Below, one piece after another: positions 17,248 through 25,852 of a DNA stretch of 64,000 bases (the stretch's first letter is position 1; each line of letters starts with the position of its first letter). This stretch comes from Oscillospiraceae bacterium (lineage in GTDB: Bacteria; Bacillota; Clostridia; Oscillospirales; Acutalibacteraceae), in contig JAQXVY010000033.1 of assembly GCA_029225165.1 (NCBI GenBank), forward strand, positions 20,511 through 84,510, in the 5' to 3' direction. Position numbers and translations under genes: made by a program. Under the pieces are notes generated by a model. It was not told the DNA's origin and searched no databases. It was given only the letters and a program-made list of their open reading frames with translations.

Positions 17248-20200
17248 ATGAAAAGATTAGTTTCAATCTTACTGACAGTTATTATGATTATGTCAGTAGG
17301 GGTTACAGGCTTGGCTATTGACGCCTCCGCAGCAGATACAGCCACTGTCAACGGTAAGACTTACGATGTTGGTTCAAATGTAATCTATACAATTGACCTT
17401 TGCGTTGACGAATTACTGGAGGACTTCCAAGGTGAAGTAAAATATGACTCCGAGGCTTTGAAGTTAGTTTCTGCAAAACTGCCAAACACAACAGCAGGAG
17501 TTTTGTATAACACAGAAATTCCCGGTTACTTCTACTACAATGGAACCAACTTTATGGCTCCATATGACTTTAGGGAGAAAAAAGTTTTCCTGACAGCAGA
17601 GTTTACTGTATTAAAGGCTGGAACACACACAGTATCTAATGAATTTACAATTATTACAGGAACTGACGGAAACGGTAATTCTATTCCGGTTTTAAACTAC
17701 GAAGAAAAGTATAAGGATTTTGAAGTAGTAGAGGAAGTTGTTCCGGCTCCCCCTGTTACAACTACTACAACATCAACAGCAACAACAGCTACAAAGCCAA
17801 CTACGACAACCACAACAACCACAACAACCACAACAACAACTGCACCACAGCCATCCAACACAACATTTAACGGCAAGCCTGTTAAGGTTGGCGACAAGGT
17901 AACAGTTTCCTACAACCTTAAGGTAGACCAGAAGTGCGAAGACTTCCAAATTAATGGCTACTACGGAACAAAAAACAACAACCCTAACGGAATCCAGCTT
18001 GAGTCATTCTCTTGTGCAGAATCTAAGGGTGTAATGTTTAACGATGGTATTTACGGTGAAATTTACTGCAACGGTTCGAGCTTTATGGATCCATATGATT
18101 TCACAGCAGGCACAGAATTTGTAAAAGCTACTTTCGTTATTAAAGAGGAAAACGCTGACTACTTTGCAAACTTTGTTATGCAGGAATTGACAGGTGTTGA
18201 CGGTACATACTATGTAGAAGACGGCGATGTATTAACTTCATTCACTTGGGGTGAATCAACTGATGTTGTTTCGGCAACAACAACAACAACAAAGCCAACA
18301 ACAACCACCACAAAACCAACTACAACAACAACAAAGCCAACTACAACAACAACAAAGCCAACTACAACTACAACAAAACCAACTACAACTACAACAAAAC
18401 CAACTACAACAAGCACAACAGTTCCAACACCAGGCGACACAACATTCAACGGTAAAAAGGTTAATGTTGGCGACAAGGTAACAGTTGTTTACTATGTACA
18501 GACAGACAAGATGTGCGAAGACTTCGACGCAAATATGATGTACGGTACAAAGACAATTAATCCTAAGGGTATTGAGCTTCTATCATTTACACCTGGTGTA
18601 ACAAAGGGTGTTATCTTCAACACAGATATTTACGGCGAAATTTACTGCAACGGTTCAAGCTTCAATGAACCATATGATTTCACACAGAAGACAGCTCTCC
18701 TTACTGCTACATTCCTTGTAAAGGAAGCAGGCGGACAGTACTTTGCAGAAGGTAAGATGGTTACACTTACCGGTGTTGACGGAACTGACTATGCAACAGA
18801 CGGTGAGATGAACACACCGTTCATAAGTGGTAATGATACTACTGTTGACCAGGCAAAACCAACTACAACAACAACAAAACCAACTACAACTACTACAACA
18901 ACTACAACTACAACAACTACAACAACTACAACTACAACTACTACAACAACAACAACAACAACAAAACCAACTACAACTACAACAACTGCTCCTGCAAGGG
19001 AATATCAGGTTATCAATAACCTCATTAAGGTTGTTTCAAGCTCCACTGCAACAACAGTTAAGGAAGGTTCTTTGTTCACAACAATTCTTGTTCCTGACAA
19101 GGACTACAAGATTACAACTGTAGTTGCAACCAACGGCACACAGACAATTACACCTGTAAATAATGCTGACGGTACTGTAACAATCAGCGCAGTAGTAGCA
19201 GGTGACATTGTAATCACAGCTATTGCAGTTGAAAATACAACAACCACAACTACAACAAAACCAACTACAACAACCACAAAACCAACTACCACTACAACAA
19301 AACCAACTACAACTACAACAAAGCCAACCACAACTACAACAAAACCAACTACAACAACCAGTACCTCTACTACACAGCCATCCTCAACAAAGGAGACTGT
19401 TCCACAGACAAAACCGGGTGATGTATTTGAGATTACCAAGATTTCTCTTGACAAGGCTAAAATCACAGTTTATGAAGGTCAGGAGTTTAACATTGTTGCA
19501 AGCATCTGGCCTGGTTACACAACAGAAAAGACTGTTACATGGGCTGTAAACAACTCTCGTGTAGGTGTTTGCTCACAGACAAAGAACACAGTGACAGGTC
19601 TTTATGACAATGACGGCAAGCTCTATTGCACAGAAACTGCAACATTCAAAGCTAATAACAGCGGACAGACAATTATTAAGGCTGTTTCCAACACAGGCTT
19701 AGTTGCTAAGTGTGTAGTTAATGTTAAGCATGTTGCAAAGAAACTTACAGTAAGCAAGTCAAGCGTAACACTTAATGTTGGCAAGAGTACAACAGTTAAG
19801 GCTGTTGTTGAACCTGCAAGCATTTTAAGTGCATACAAGAAGGTTGCTTGGACAACATCTAACAAGAAGGTTGCAACAGTAACCTCAGCAGGTAAGATTG
19901 TTGCTCGTGGCAAGGGCACATGTACAGTTTATGCTACAAGTAGGGACAACACAACACTCAAGAAGGCAATTAAGGTAACAGTTAAACAGCCTGTAACAAG
20001 CGTTAAGTTTAACAAGTCCTCAATTAAGCTTGCTAAGAAGGGCGCAAAGAAGAGTGTTAAGGTAACTGCTTACCCGGCAAATGCAAACAACAAGACTTTG
20101 GCAATCAAGTCCGAAAATAAAAAGATTGCAAAGGTATCTAAGTCAACAGTTAAGTCCGGCGCTACAATCAAGGTAACCGCTGTTAAGAAGGGCTCAACAT

Positions 20201-20268
20201 ATGTAAGAGCTACTGCTAAGGACGGTTCTAAGAAGTACGCAAGAATTAAGGTTACAGTAAAGAAGTAA
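17248..20268 (+). CDS. Large secreted surface protein: three EDFQ/PYDF modules on Thr-rich linkers, BIG2 tail
   Basis: 1006 residues. Signal peptide 1-28; module A about 31-160; Thr-rich linker; module B about 205-340; TTTTTKP linker; module C about 399-530; long poly-Thr linker (about 537-582); a small beta domain about 585-662 (YKITTVVATNGTQTI, TVTISAVVAGDI); another TTTTTKP linker; three BIG2-type repeats about 727-828, 830-916 and 917-1006, the last two Lys-rich and ending KVTVKK. Modules share CEDF/LEDFQ, KGV(M/I)FN and YCNGSSF..PYDF. The beads-on-Thr-string layout is that of cellulosome/amylosome-type scaffolds and adhesins, but no dockerin or LPXTG is seen. The start has AGAAAGGAA upstream. 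Partner or glycan unknown. Confidence 0.82.
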   Translation: MKRLVSILLTVIMIMSVGVTGLAIDASAADTATVNGKTYDVGSNVIYTIDLCVDELLEDFQGEVKYDSEALKLVSAKLPNTTAGVLYNTEIPGYFYYNGTNFMAPYDFREKKVFLTAEFTVLKAGTHTVSNEFTIITGTDGNGNSIPVLNYEEKYKDFEVVEEVVPAPPVTTTTTSTATTATKPTTTTTTTTTTTTTTAPQPSNTTFNGKPVKVGDKVTVSYNLKVDQKCEDFQINGYYGTKNNNPNGIQLESFSCAESKGVMFNDGIYGEIYCNGSSFMDPYDFTAGTEFVKATFVIKEENADYFANFVMQELTGVDGTYYVEDGDVLTSFTWGESTDVVSATTTTTKPTTTTTKPTTTTTKPTTTTTKPTTTTTKPTTTTTKPTTTSTTVPTPGDTTFNGKKVNVGDKVTVVYYVQTDKMCEDFDANMMYGTKTINPKGIELLSFTPGVTKGVIFNTDIYGEIYCNGSSFNEPYDFTQKTALLTATFLVKEAGGQYFAEGKMVTLTGVDGTDYATDGEMNTPFISGNDTTVDQAKPTTTTTKPTTTTTTTTTTTTTTTTTTTTTTTTTTTKPTTTTTTAPAREYQVINNLIKVVSSSTATTVKEGSLFTTILVPDKDYKITTVVATNGTQTITPVNNADGTVTISAVVAGDIVITAIAVENTTTTTTTKPTTTTTKPTTTTTKPTTTTTKPTTTTTKPTTTTSTSTTQPSSTKETVPQTKPGDVFEITKISLDKAKITVYEGQEFNIVASIWPGYTTEKTVTWAVNNSRVGVCSQTKNTVTGLYDNDGKLYCTETATFKANNSGQTIIKAVSNTGLVAKCVVNVKHVAKKLTVSKSSVTLNVGKSTTVKAVVEPASILSAYKKVAWTTSNKKVATVTSAGKIVARGKGTCTVYATSRDNTTLKKAIKVTVKQPVTSVKFNKSSIKLAKKGAKKSVKVTAYPANANNKTLAIKSENKKIAKVSKSTVKSGATIKVTAVKKGSTYVRATAKDGSKKYARIKVTVKK
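18283..18421 (+). repeat. Microsatellite-like DNA coding TTTTTKP linker (1)
   Basis: Tandem ACA/ACT triplets with a periodic AAGCCA/AAACCA every 21 bases (TTTTTKP units, about six). Slippage-prone by structure. Confidence 0.85.
18848..18990 (+). repeat. Microsatellite-like DNA coding poly-Thr linker (2)
   Basis: Nearly pure ACA/ACT triplets with few KP interruptions, coding about 40 threonines. Confidence 0.85.
19238..19378 (+). repeat. Microsatellite-like DNA coding TTTTTKP linker (3)
   Basis: Five to six 21-base TTTTTKP units, close in sequence to the linker at 18283. Confidence 0.85.
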
Positions 20269-20285
20269 TTTCACATCTTTATACT

Positions 20286-20315
20286 ACAACCCTCGGTTAA
20301 TTCCGGGGGTTGTTT
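20286..20315 (+). terminator. Terminator after the large surface-protein gene
   Basis: ACAACCCTCGG-TTAATT-CCGGGGGTTGT followed by TTTTA. Confidence 0.88.
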
Positions 20316-20342
20316 TATTACTAACAAAGGCACACAACACCC

Positions 20343-20620
20343 CGTCATTCGAGGAAACGAAGTGACCGAGGAATCTGAAAGGAAAGCAGTAGTGCCTAAA
20401 TCGACACTATCAGGTTAGATGAAATTATGGACTTAACAAAGGCTCCCTCGGGTGAGGTATTCCCTTGCTAAAGGAAATGCCCCAACGGGGCAAAGGGTTT
20501 GCCGTTTTCGCCAGAAAAGCTGTCACGCCTTGCGTGACTGAGGGAGTGAAAAAGTAGTCAATATATCTTGGTATGTCTTTAGATGATAAAGTTTGAGTCA
20601 GAACATATAACAGCGCTACA
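20343..20620 (+). repeat. Composite repeat: truncated 147-bp element fused to second hairpin family
   Basis: The left 85 bases of the 147-bp family run to about 20429, then switch to AACAAAGGCTCCCTCGG and the GAAAAAGTAGTCAATATATC and TCTTTAGATGATAAAGTTTG core of family 2. The same switch point recurs at about 23837 and 45325. No gene is seen. Confidence 0.75.
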
Positions 20621-20650
20621 AAAAGAGGAAAAAAGAAAACAAAAAAACAG

Positions 20651-20679
20651 TTTACAAATCACAAAAATAGGTCTATAAT
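20651..20679 (+). promoter_or_regulatory. Sigma-70-type promoter for the Sel1-like gene
   Basis: TTTACA, 17-base spacer, TATAAT; the start codon is 32 bases downstream. Confidence 0.7.
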
Positions 20680-20711
20680 GTTTTTATACTTATAAACTTT
20701 GGAGAATGATT

Positions 20712-21545
20712 ATGGGACTTGAAATTTGCTCCCCTTGCGATACAAAAAAACAAGAAAATTTGGGCGAAAGTCTAAATCAACAGGGTATTGAACGATTTGA
20801 TTTTGAAAATGTACAAAGCTATACCGTTGCCCTTGACCTATTTAGAAAAGGTGCAGAAAACGGCTGTGAAAACAGCAGAGCAAACCTAAGTGTAGTTCTG
20901 AATTTACTGGGGAAAATGCACTATAACGGTGAAAAAGTTGAGTTCAACCTTGAAAAGGCAGAGGAATACTTTAAGGAAAGTGCAAAACTGGGCAATAATT
21001 CAGCAAAGAAAAACCTTGCTACCCTCTATATTCAGTATGGAGAAATGTACAGCAACGGAAAAAAACTAATGCCTAATGCTGAAAAAGCAGAGGAATACTT
21101 TAAAAAAGCAGTAGAATATAATGCCCAAAGTGGTAAAACTAAACTGGTAAAATTCTACATTAATTGCTACTTTAATTTCAGGCACGGTGTATCAGGCTAC
21201 AAAAAAGACCCTATGCTTTCTGATAAATATTTGCAAAGGGCAAAGACTTTTGACGGCAATATGGTAAAGGAAATTGGTACGGACTACTACCAAAGGGCAG
21301 AAAAATTATTATCCCAAGGGGTAACACGGGAGAATTACCGCAAAATTAACGGGTACCTGAAAAGGGCGTCACACCTGACAGATATGGACCTTACCCAAAC
21401 CTTGATTGACTTTTACAAAACAGTTGCAAAATATTCAAAAAAGGGCAAAAACGGTTTCAGCAAAGACAAAGACAGGAGCAACCGTTACTACGGCAAAGCA
21501 GCAGCCTTGGGCGACCCTGACGCAATGAGAAAATATAAGGACTAA
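20712..21545 (+). CDS. Sel1/TPR-like repeat protein
   Basis: About 277 residues, no signal peptide, strongly hydrophilic. Repeated helix-pair units are visible: ALDLFRKGAENGCENSRANL, KAEEYFKESAKLGNNSAKKN, KAEEYFKKAVEYNAQSGKTK and YYGKAAALGDPDAMRKYKD, the pattern of Sel1-like repeats, which bind protein partners. ATG at 20712 lies 7 bases after GGAG; the ATG at 20706 is too close. Own promoter and own terminator, so monocistronic. No enzyme domain is attached. Partner unknown; the neighbouring surface-protein genes are on the same strand but separate units. Confidence 0.8.
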   Translation: MGLEICSPCDTKKQENLGESLNQQGIERFDFENVQSYTVALDLFRKGAENGCENSRANLSVVLNLLGKMHYNGEKVEFNLEKAEEYFKESAKLGNNSAKKNLATLYIQYGEMYSNGKKLMPNAEKAEEYFKKAVEYNAQSGKTKLVKFYINCYFNFRHGVSGYKKDPMLSDKYLQRAKTFDGNMVKEIGTDYYQRAEKLLSQGVTRENYRKINGYLKRASHLTDMDLTQTLIDFYKTVAKYSKKGKNGFSKDKDRSNRYYGKAAALGDPDAMRKYKD

Positions 21546-21604
21546 AAAAAGACAACCAAAAGCTATCCTTATAAAAGGGTTAGCAAAGGTTGTCCTTTTG
21601 CTTT
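21546..21604 (+). terminator. Terminator after the Sel1-like gene
   Basis: GACAACC...GGTTGTC with an inner CTATCC/GGGTTAG pair, then CTTTTGCTTTTG. Confidence 0.75.
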
Positions 21605-21719
21605 TGTAAGAACAAATGAAAAATAGGTGGCACATTGTCTTGCAGATATTCTAATTCTGTGGTACTATAAAAGGGTATATAAAACTATCAGGAAAATTTT
21701 TGGAAAGGATGAATTTAAA

Positions 21720-23576
21720 ATGTGCGGTATATGCGGTTTTACAGGTCAAATTGTTGACAGAGATGATACAATCAAAAGAATGACAGAGGTCATCACCCAC
21801 CGTGGTCCCGACTCTGACGGACTTTTTCAGGACGATTATATCTCAATGGGCTTTCGCAGGCTTTCAATCATAGACCTTGACGGAGGCACACAGCCGATAT
21901 ACAACGAGGACAAGTCACTTGTAATCACCTTTAACGGAGAAATTTACAACTACCAAATTCTTCGTGAACAGCTGAAAAAGGCAGGTCATAAGTTCTACAC
22001 CGACACCGACTCCGAGGTGCTTATCCACGGCTTTGAACAGTGGGGCGAGGAAATGCTCCCAAAGCTCAGGGGTATGTTCGGCTTTGCAATTTACAACAAA
22101 AATGACGGTTCTCTCTTTATCGCAAGGGATTTCTTCGGCATCAAGCCAATGCACTACACAACGATTGACGGCAATTTGGTTTACGGCTCAGAAATCAAGT
22201 CGATTTTACAGCATCCCGATTTTAAAAAGGAGTTTAACGAAAAGGCACTTGACTACTACCTTTCTTTCCAGTATGTAGTTCCACCTGAAACCTTCTTCAA
22301 AAATGTGTATTGCCTGTTACCCGGACACTTTATGTGGTACAAGGACGGCAAAATTACAACAAAAAGGTACTTTGAGCCAACCTTTGAGCCTGACAATTCA
22401 CTCACCGAGGAACAGGCTGTGGACAAGATTGCAGATGTTTTCGAGGACTCAATAAAGGCTCACAAAATCGCAGATGTTGAGGTAGGCTGCTTCCTTTCCA
22501 GCGGAGTTGACTCCTCCTATGTTTCCACATATTTTGCAGACCAAAAGACCTTTACGGTTGGCTTTGACTTTGGCGAAAAGTACAACGAAATCTCTTGGGC
22601 ACAGGAGCTTTCCAAGGAAATCGGCGTTGAGCATCACACAAAGCTCATAGGCAGTGAGGAGTTTTGGTGTACTGTACCAAAGGTTCAGTACTATATGGAT
22701 CAGCCACTTGCAGACCCAAGCTGTATTGCCCTTTACTTTGTTTCAAATTTGGCAAGTCAGTATGTAAAGGTTGTGCTTTCAGGCGAGGGTGCAGACGAGC
22801 TTTTCGGTGGTTACACCTGCTACAATGTTCCTCGTTCACTTAAGCCCTACACCATAGTTCCTTTCCCGCTTCGCCGTGCAATAGGCAAATTGGCAGAAAA
22901 ATTCCCGAAAATCAAGGGCAGAGCATACCTTATGCGTGGGGGAAAGCGTCTTGAAGAACGCTTTATCGGCAATGCCTTTATGTACGACAAAAAGCAAAAA
23001 CAGGCTCTCCTTAAAAAGCCTGAAATCGCCACAGACCCCCAAAACCTGTGCAAGCCTTATTACGACAGGGTAAAGGACTATGACGACATCACAAAAATGC
23101 AGTATCTTGACATCAACCTGTGGATGACAGGTGACATCCTCTTGAAAGCGGACAGAATGTCAATGGCAAACTCCCTTGAGCTTCGAGTTCCTTTCCTTGA
23201 CAAAGAGGTGTTCAAGGTTGCAAGAACAATCCCCACAAAGCTACGTGTAAACGGCGAAAATACAAAGTACGCAATGCGTAAGGCGGCTCGCAGAAGAATG
23301 CCTGAAAAAACCGCCCAAAAGCGTAAGTTAGGCTTCCCTGTACCGACAAGGGTATGGCTTAAGGATGAAAAGTACTACAATGTAGTAAAAACAGCCTTTA
23401 AGTCCGAAACAGCAGAAAAATTCTTCAACACCGACATACTTGTAGAGTGGCTTGACGGCCACTTTAACGGCAAAGAGGACAACTCCCGTAAAGTGTGGAC
23501 AGTATATGTGTTCATAGTATGGTACAACATCTACTTTGGCGACGACAAAAAAATCAACACACCGGACTTGGGATGA
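21720..23576 (+). CDS. asnB: Asparagine synthetase (glutamine-hydrolysing)
   Basis: 618 residues from ATG at 21720, which places the catalytic Cys at position 2 (MCGICGFTG) as the Ntn glutaminase domain needs; GGAAAGGA lies 10 bases upstream. N-terminal glutaminase features are THRGPDSDG and FNGEIYNYQ; the synthetase pyrophosphate loop is SGVDSS at 261-266, followed by SGEGADELFGGY. It makes Asn from Asp, Gln and ATP in the cytoplasm. Monocistronic, between the Sel1-like gene and a repeat-filled gap. AsnB relatives also modify cell-wall precursors or peptides in some species, but nothing here points to that. Confidence 0.95.
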   Translation: MCGICGFTGQIVDRDDTIKRMTEVITHRGPDSDGLFQDDYISMGFRRLSIIDLDGGTQPIYNEDKSLVITFNGEIYNYQILREQLKKAGHKFYTDTDSEVLIHGFEQWGEEMLPKLRGMFGFAIYNKNDGSLFIARDFFGIKPMHYTTIDGNLVYGSEIKSILQHPDFKKEFNEKALDYYLSFQYVVPPETFFKNVYCLLPGHFMWYKDGKITTKRYFEPTFEPDNSLTEEQAVDKIADVFEDSIKAHKIADVEVGCFLSSGVDSSYVSTYFADQKTFTVGFDFGEKYNEISWAQELSKEIGVEHHTKLIGSEEFWCTVPKVQYYMDQPLADPSCIALYFVSNLASQYVKVVLSGEGADELFGGYTCYNVPRSLKPYTIVPFPLRRAIGKLAEKFPKIKGRAYLMRGGKRLEERFIGNAFMYDKKQKQALLKKPEIATDPQNLCKPYYDRVKDYDDITKMQYLDINLWMTGDILLKADRMSMANSLELRVPFLDKEVFKVARTIPTKLRVNGENTKYAMRKAARRRMPEKTAQKRKLGFPVPTRVWLKDEKYYNVVKTAFKSETAEKFFNTDILVEWLDGHFNGKEDNSRKVWTVYVFIVWYNIYFGDDKKINTPDLG

Positions 23577-23758
23577 TAAATCGAAAATTGAAATTTGAAA
23601 ATGCTATCGCCAATTGATACTTCTTCACTATTCGTTATTACTTTATAACTACAACAGCCTCCCTTGTGTAAAGGGAGAAAACCGCTTGCGGTGGTGGGTT
23701 TGTCAGCAGGCAGTTACAGTTAGAAAAATATATTGATAGGAAAGAAAACTCTCCTCTT

Positions 23759-24080
23759 GTCATTCCGAGCATAGCGAGGAATCTGAAAGGATAGCAGTTG
23801 TGCAAAAACCGACACTATCAGGTTAGATGAGATTATGACTAAACAAAGGCTCCCTCGGATGAGGGGGCTGTCGGCTATGCCGACTGGGGGAGTGAAAAAG
23901 TAGACAATATATCTTGGTATGTCTTTAGATGATAAAGTTTGTGTCAGAATATATAACCGCACTATCCTCTAAAGACAAAAAGAGCAAAAGAGAACACTTT
24001 TTCCCTCCTTCCGTCACGGCTAAAGCCGTGCCACCTCCCCCGTCTGGTGGAGGCTGTCTGTACCCCCAAAAAGTGCCTAC
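23759..24080 (+). repeat. Composite repeat: truncated 147-bp element fused to a fuller family-2 element
   Basis: 147-bp family sequence 23759-23838, then AACAAAGGCTCCCTCGG, GGGGGCTGTCGGCTATGCC and the GTCTTTAGATGATA arm, with its inverted partner CTCTAAAGAC near 23970 and CTCCCCCGTCTGGTGGAGGC near the right end. Gap 23577-24120 holds only repeats, including ATTCACTATT runs. Confidence 0.72.
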
Positions 24081-24120
24081 TTCTTCACTATTCACTATTA
24101 CCTATTACCTCAAAACCCCC

Positions 24121-25008
24121 CTAAACAATAACCCCAAGGCAAAGGGTTTTTTGCAGTATCTTATATTCCTCCTCCAAGTCCGAAAGTGGCAGAGGGTTTA
24201 TTCCTTTTCCAATCTCAAATGTAAACCCGGGACGGTGAAAACGCTGTATAAACCAGTCCTTTAGTCCTCCGCCGTCGGCAATCTCCGGCGGTGCAGACAG
24301 GGTGTATCCCGAGGTTTTGCTAAGAAGCCTTGCAATTGTGGGGCTGTCCTTTGGAGTATGCTCTCCAAAGTCGTAGTAAATTTCCCTGCCCTGACTGTGG
24401 AATGTGTAGCATCTGCCAAAGTCGTTACTTATTATGTAGTTCATAATTGATATGGTTTCAGGCTCGGAGGATGGACTTTTACCGCCGTATCTTGTGTTTG
24501 AGGGTGAGCAAATTCCCATAATTTCCTCTCGGCGGTGAATAACCTCCCAGTTTGCAGGGAAGTTGTGATTCAGGTCAACTCCCCTTGCATTTGCCTGCCA
24601 GTTACAGGTGTGAGGGCAGATGTATTCTACAAGTCCGGCATATTTTTCGGCACTTGTATAGCCTAAAAGATTGATGTCCGTACCGTCAGGGTTAAGGCAA
24701 GGAACAAATGTAACTCCCCTCCTTTGCAGGTAGCGTTTCATCTTAATCCCCGCAACTTCCCTGCCGTCACCGTAGGAAAGGCACAAATCCCACAAAAAAT
24801 TAAACAACAAATTTATGGTGAGAAATTCACTTCCGTGAACACCTCCCACCATTATTATCCTTTTGCTTTTGTTTCCAACGGTAAAAGCCTCAAGGCTCCT
24901 GCCAACAAGGCTTTTCCCTATGGTTTCTTTTTTTATAAAGGGAAAAGCGTTCAGCAAAGCCCTTGAAAATTTTTCACGGTTTTCCGTGTAAGGATAAAAA
25001 TTAAACAT
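24121..25008 (-). CDS. M14-family zinc carboxypeptidase
   Basis: 295 residues, no signal peptide. Zinc ligands are visible as HGSE in GGVHGSEF (about residue 58-61) and the later His in YTFHSQG; the catalytic Glu is in FTFEIGKG near residue 268. GVDLNHNFPANW is the typical substrate-side loop. Relatives such as gamma-D-glutamyl-diaminopimelate peptidases trim peptidoglycan peptides, a plausible but unproven role. ATG at 25008 has GAGGTG upstream; GTG at 25014 is possible. It is divergent from a Nudix gene with only 22 bases between start codons. Confidence 0.87.
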   Translation of the reverse strand: MFNFYPYTENREKFSRALLNAFPFIKKETIGKSLVGRSLEAFTVGNKSKRIIMVGGVHGSEFLTINLLFNFLWDLCLSYGDGREVAGIKMKRYLQRRGVTFVPCLNPDGTDINLLGYTSAEKYAGLVEYICPHTCNWQANARGVDLNHNFPANWEVIHRREEIMGICSPSNTRYGGKSPSSEPETISIMNYIISNDFGRCYTFHSQGREIYYDFGEHTPKDSPTIARLLSKTSGYTLSAPPEIADGGGLKDWFIQRFHRPGFTFEIGKGINPLPLSDLEEEYKILQKTLCLGVIV

Positions 25009-25030
25009 TTTCACACCTCGGAGTAATATT

Positions 25031-25576
25031 ATGAAATTAGAAGAAAAAGCTATAAAATCAACACAGGTTTATGACGGATGCCTATTAAAAATTTACAGGG
25101 ACGAGGTACTTCTCCCCGACGGAAACACCTCGGTAAGGGAGTACAACAAGCACCCCGGAGCAGTTTGCGTTGTTCCCATAACAAAGGATAATCAGGTTTT
25201 GATGGTTCGTCAGTACCGCTATCCCTCACGACAGGTAATGCTTGAAATTCCTGCCGGAAAGCTGGAAAAGGGAGAAACTCCCCTTGAAAACTGTAAGCGT
25301 GAGCTAAAGGAAGAAACAGGTGCGGAGGGCTACAGCTTCACAACTCTCGGCGGATATGTAGGACTTTGCGCCTATTCCGACGAGCTTGTGCATATGTATA
25401 TGTGCAGAGTTAACGACTGCGGTGAACAAAGCCTTGACGAGGACGAATTTTTGAATGTAGAAAAAATCCCCTTTGACAAGGTAGTGGAAATGGTGCTGAA
25501 CAACCAAATCGAGGACGGAAAAACACAGGTAGCAATCCTAAAGGCAAAGTACCTTTTGGACAGCGGAAAAATATAG
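25031..25576 (+). CDS. Nudix hydrolase, ADP-ribose pyrophosphatase type
   Basis: 181 residues. A complete Nudix box spans residues 76-98 (GKLEKGETPLENCKRELKEE then TGA), matching GX5EX7REUXEEXGU. PITKDNQVLMVRQYRYPSRQ and LEIPAGKLEKGE match the ADP-sugar pyrophosphatase subgroup, which cleaves ADP-ribose to AMP and ribose 5-phosphate. The start has GGAG eight bases upstream. Because only 22 bases separate it from the divergent M14 gene, its promoter must lie inside that coding sequence. Confidence 0.92.
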   Translation: MKLEEKAIKSTQVYDGCLLKIYRDEVLLPDGNTSVREYNKHPGAVCVVPITKDNQVLMVRQYRYPSRQVMLEIPAGKLEKGETPLENCKRELKEETGAEGYSFTTLGGYVGLCAYSDELVHMYMCRVNDCGEQSLDEDEFLNVEKIPFDKVVEMVLNNQIEDGKTQVAILKAKYLLDSGKI

Positions 25577-25634
25577 TTTTCCCTGTCATTCCGAGTAAAC
25601 ACCCAACTTTGTCATTCCGAGGATACTCCACTCC

Positions 25635-25781
25635 TGTCATTCCGAGCTTGTCGAGGAATCCCCTGCCTCTACCACTGATTTTGTTAGGAAAATCATACTC
25701 TCCGATAACCTGATAGTGTCGATTTAGGCACTACTTCCATCCTTTCAGATTCCTCGGTCGCTTTGCTCCCTCGGAATGACA
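25635..25781 (-). repeat. 147-bp inverted-end element, copy 6 (full length)
   Basis: TGTCATTCCGAGCTTGTCGA to CTCGGAATGACA. Two extra left ends (CCTGTCATTCCGAGTAAAC, TTTGTCATTCCGAGGATAC) precede it at 25580-25630. Confidence 0.85.
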
Positions 25782-25852
25782 GGGTGGCGGATGGGAATGA
25801 CAGTGTAAAGGCTGTTTATAATCATTTACTAAATTATATTTGAGAGTTATTT

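Noticed and set aside
18210..19466. Long antisense and shifted frames giving Val-rich or Gln-rich proteins over the Thr linkers
   Set aside because: They are by-products of ACA/ACT triplet repeats read in other frames and have no ribosome binding sites.
15878..20268. Dockerin or LPXTG anchors on the surface proteins
   Set aside because: No duplicated calcium-binding dockerin segments and no LPXTG with helix and basic tail; the proteins simply end in BIG2 repeats.
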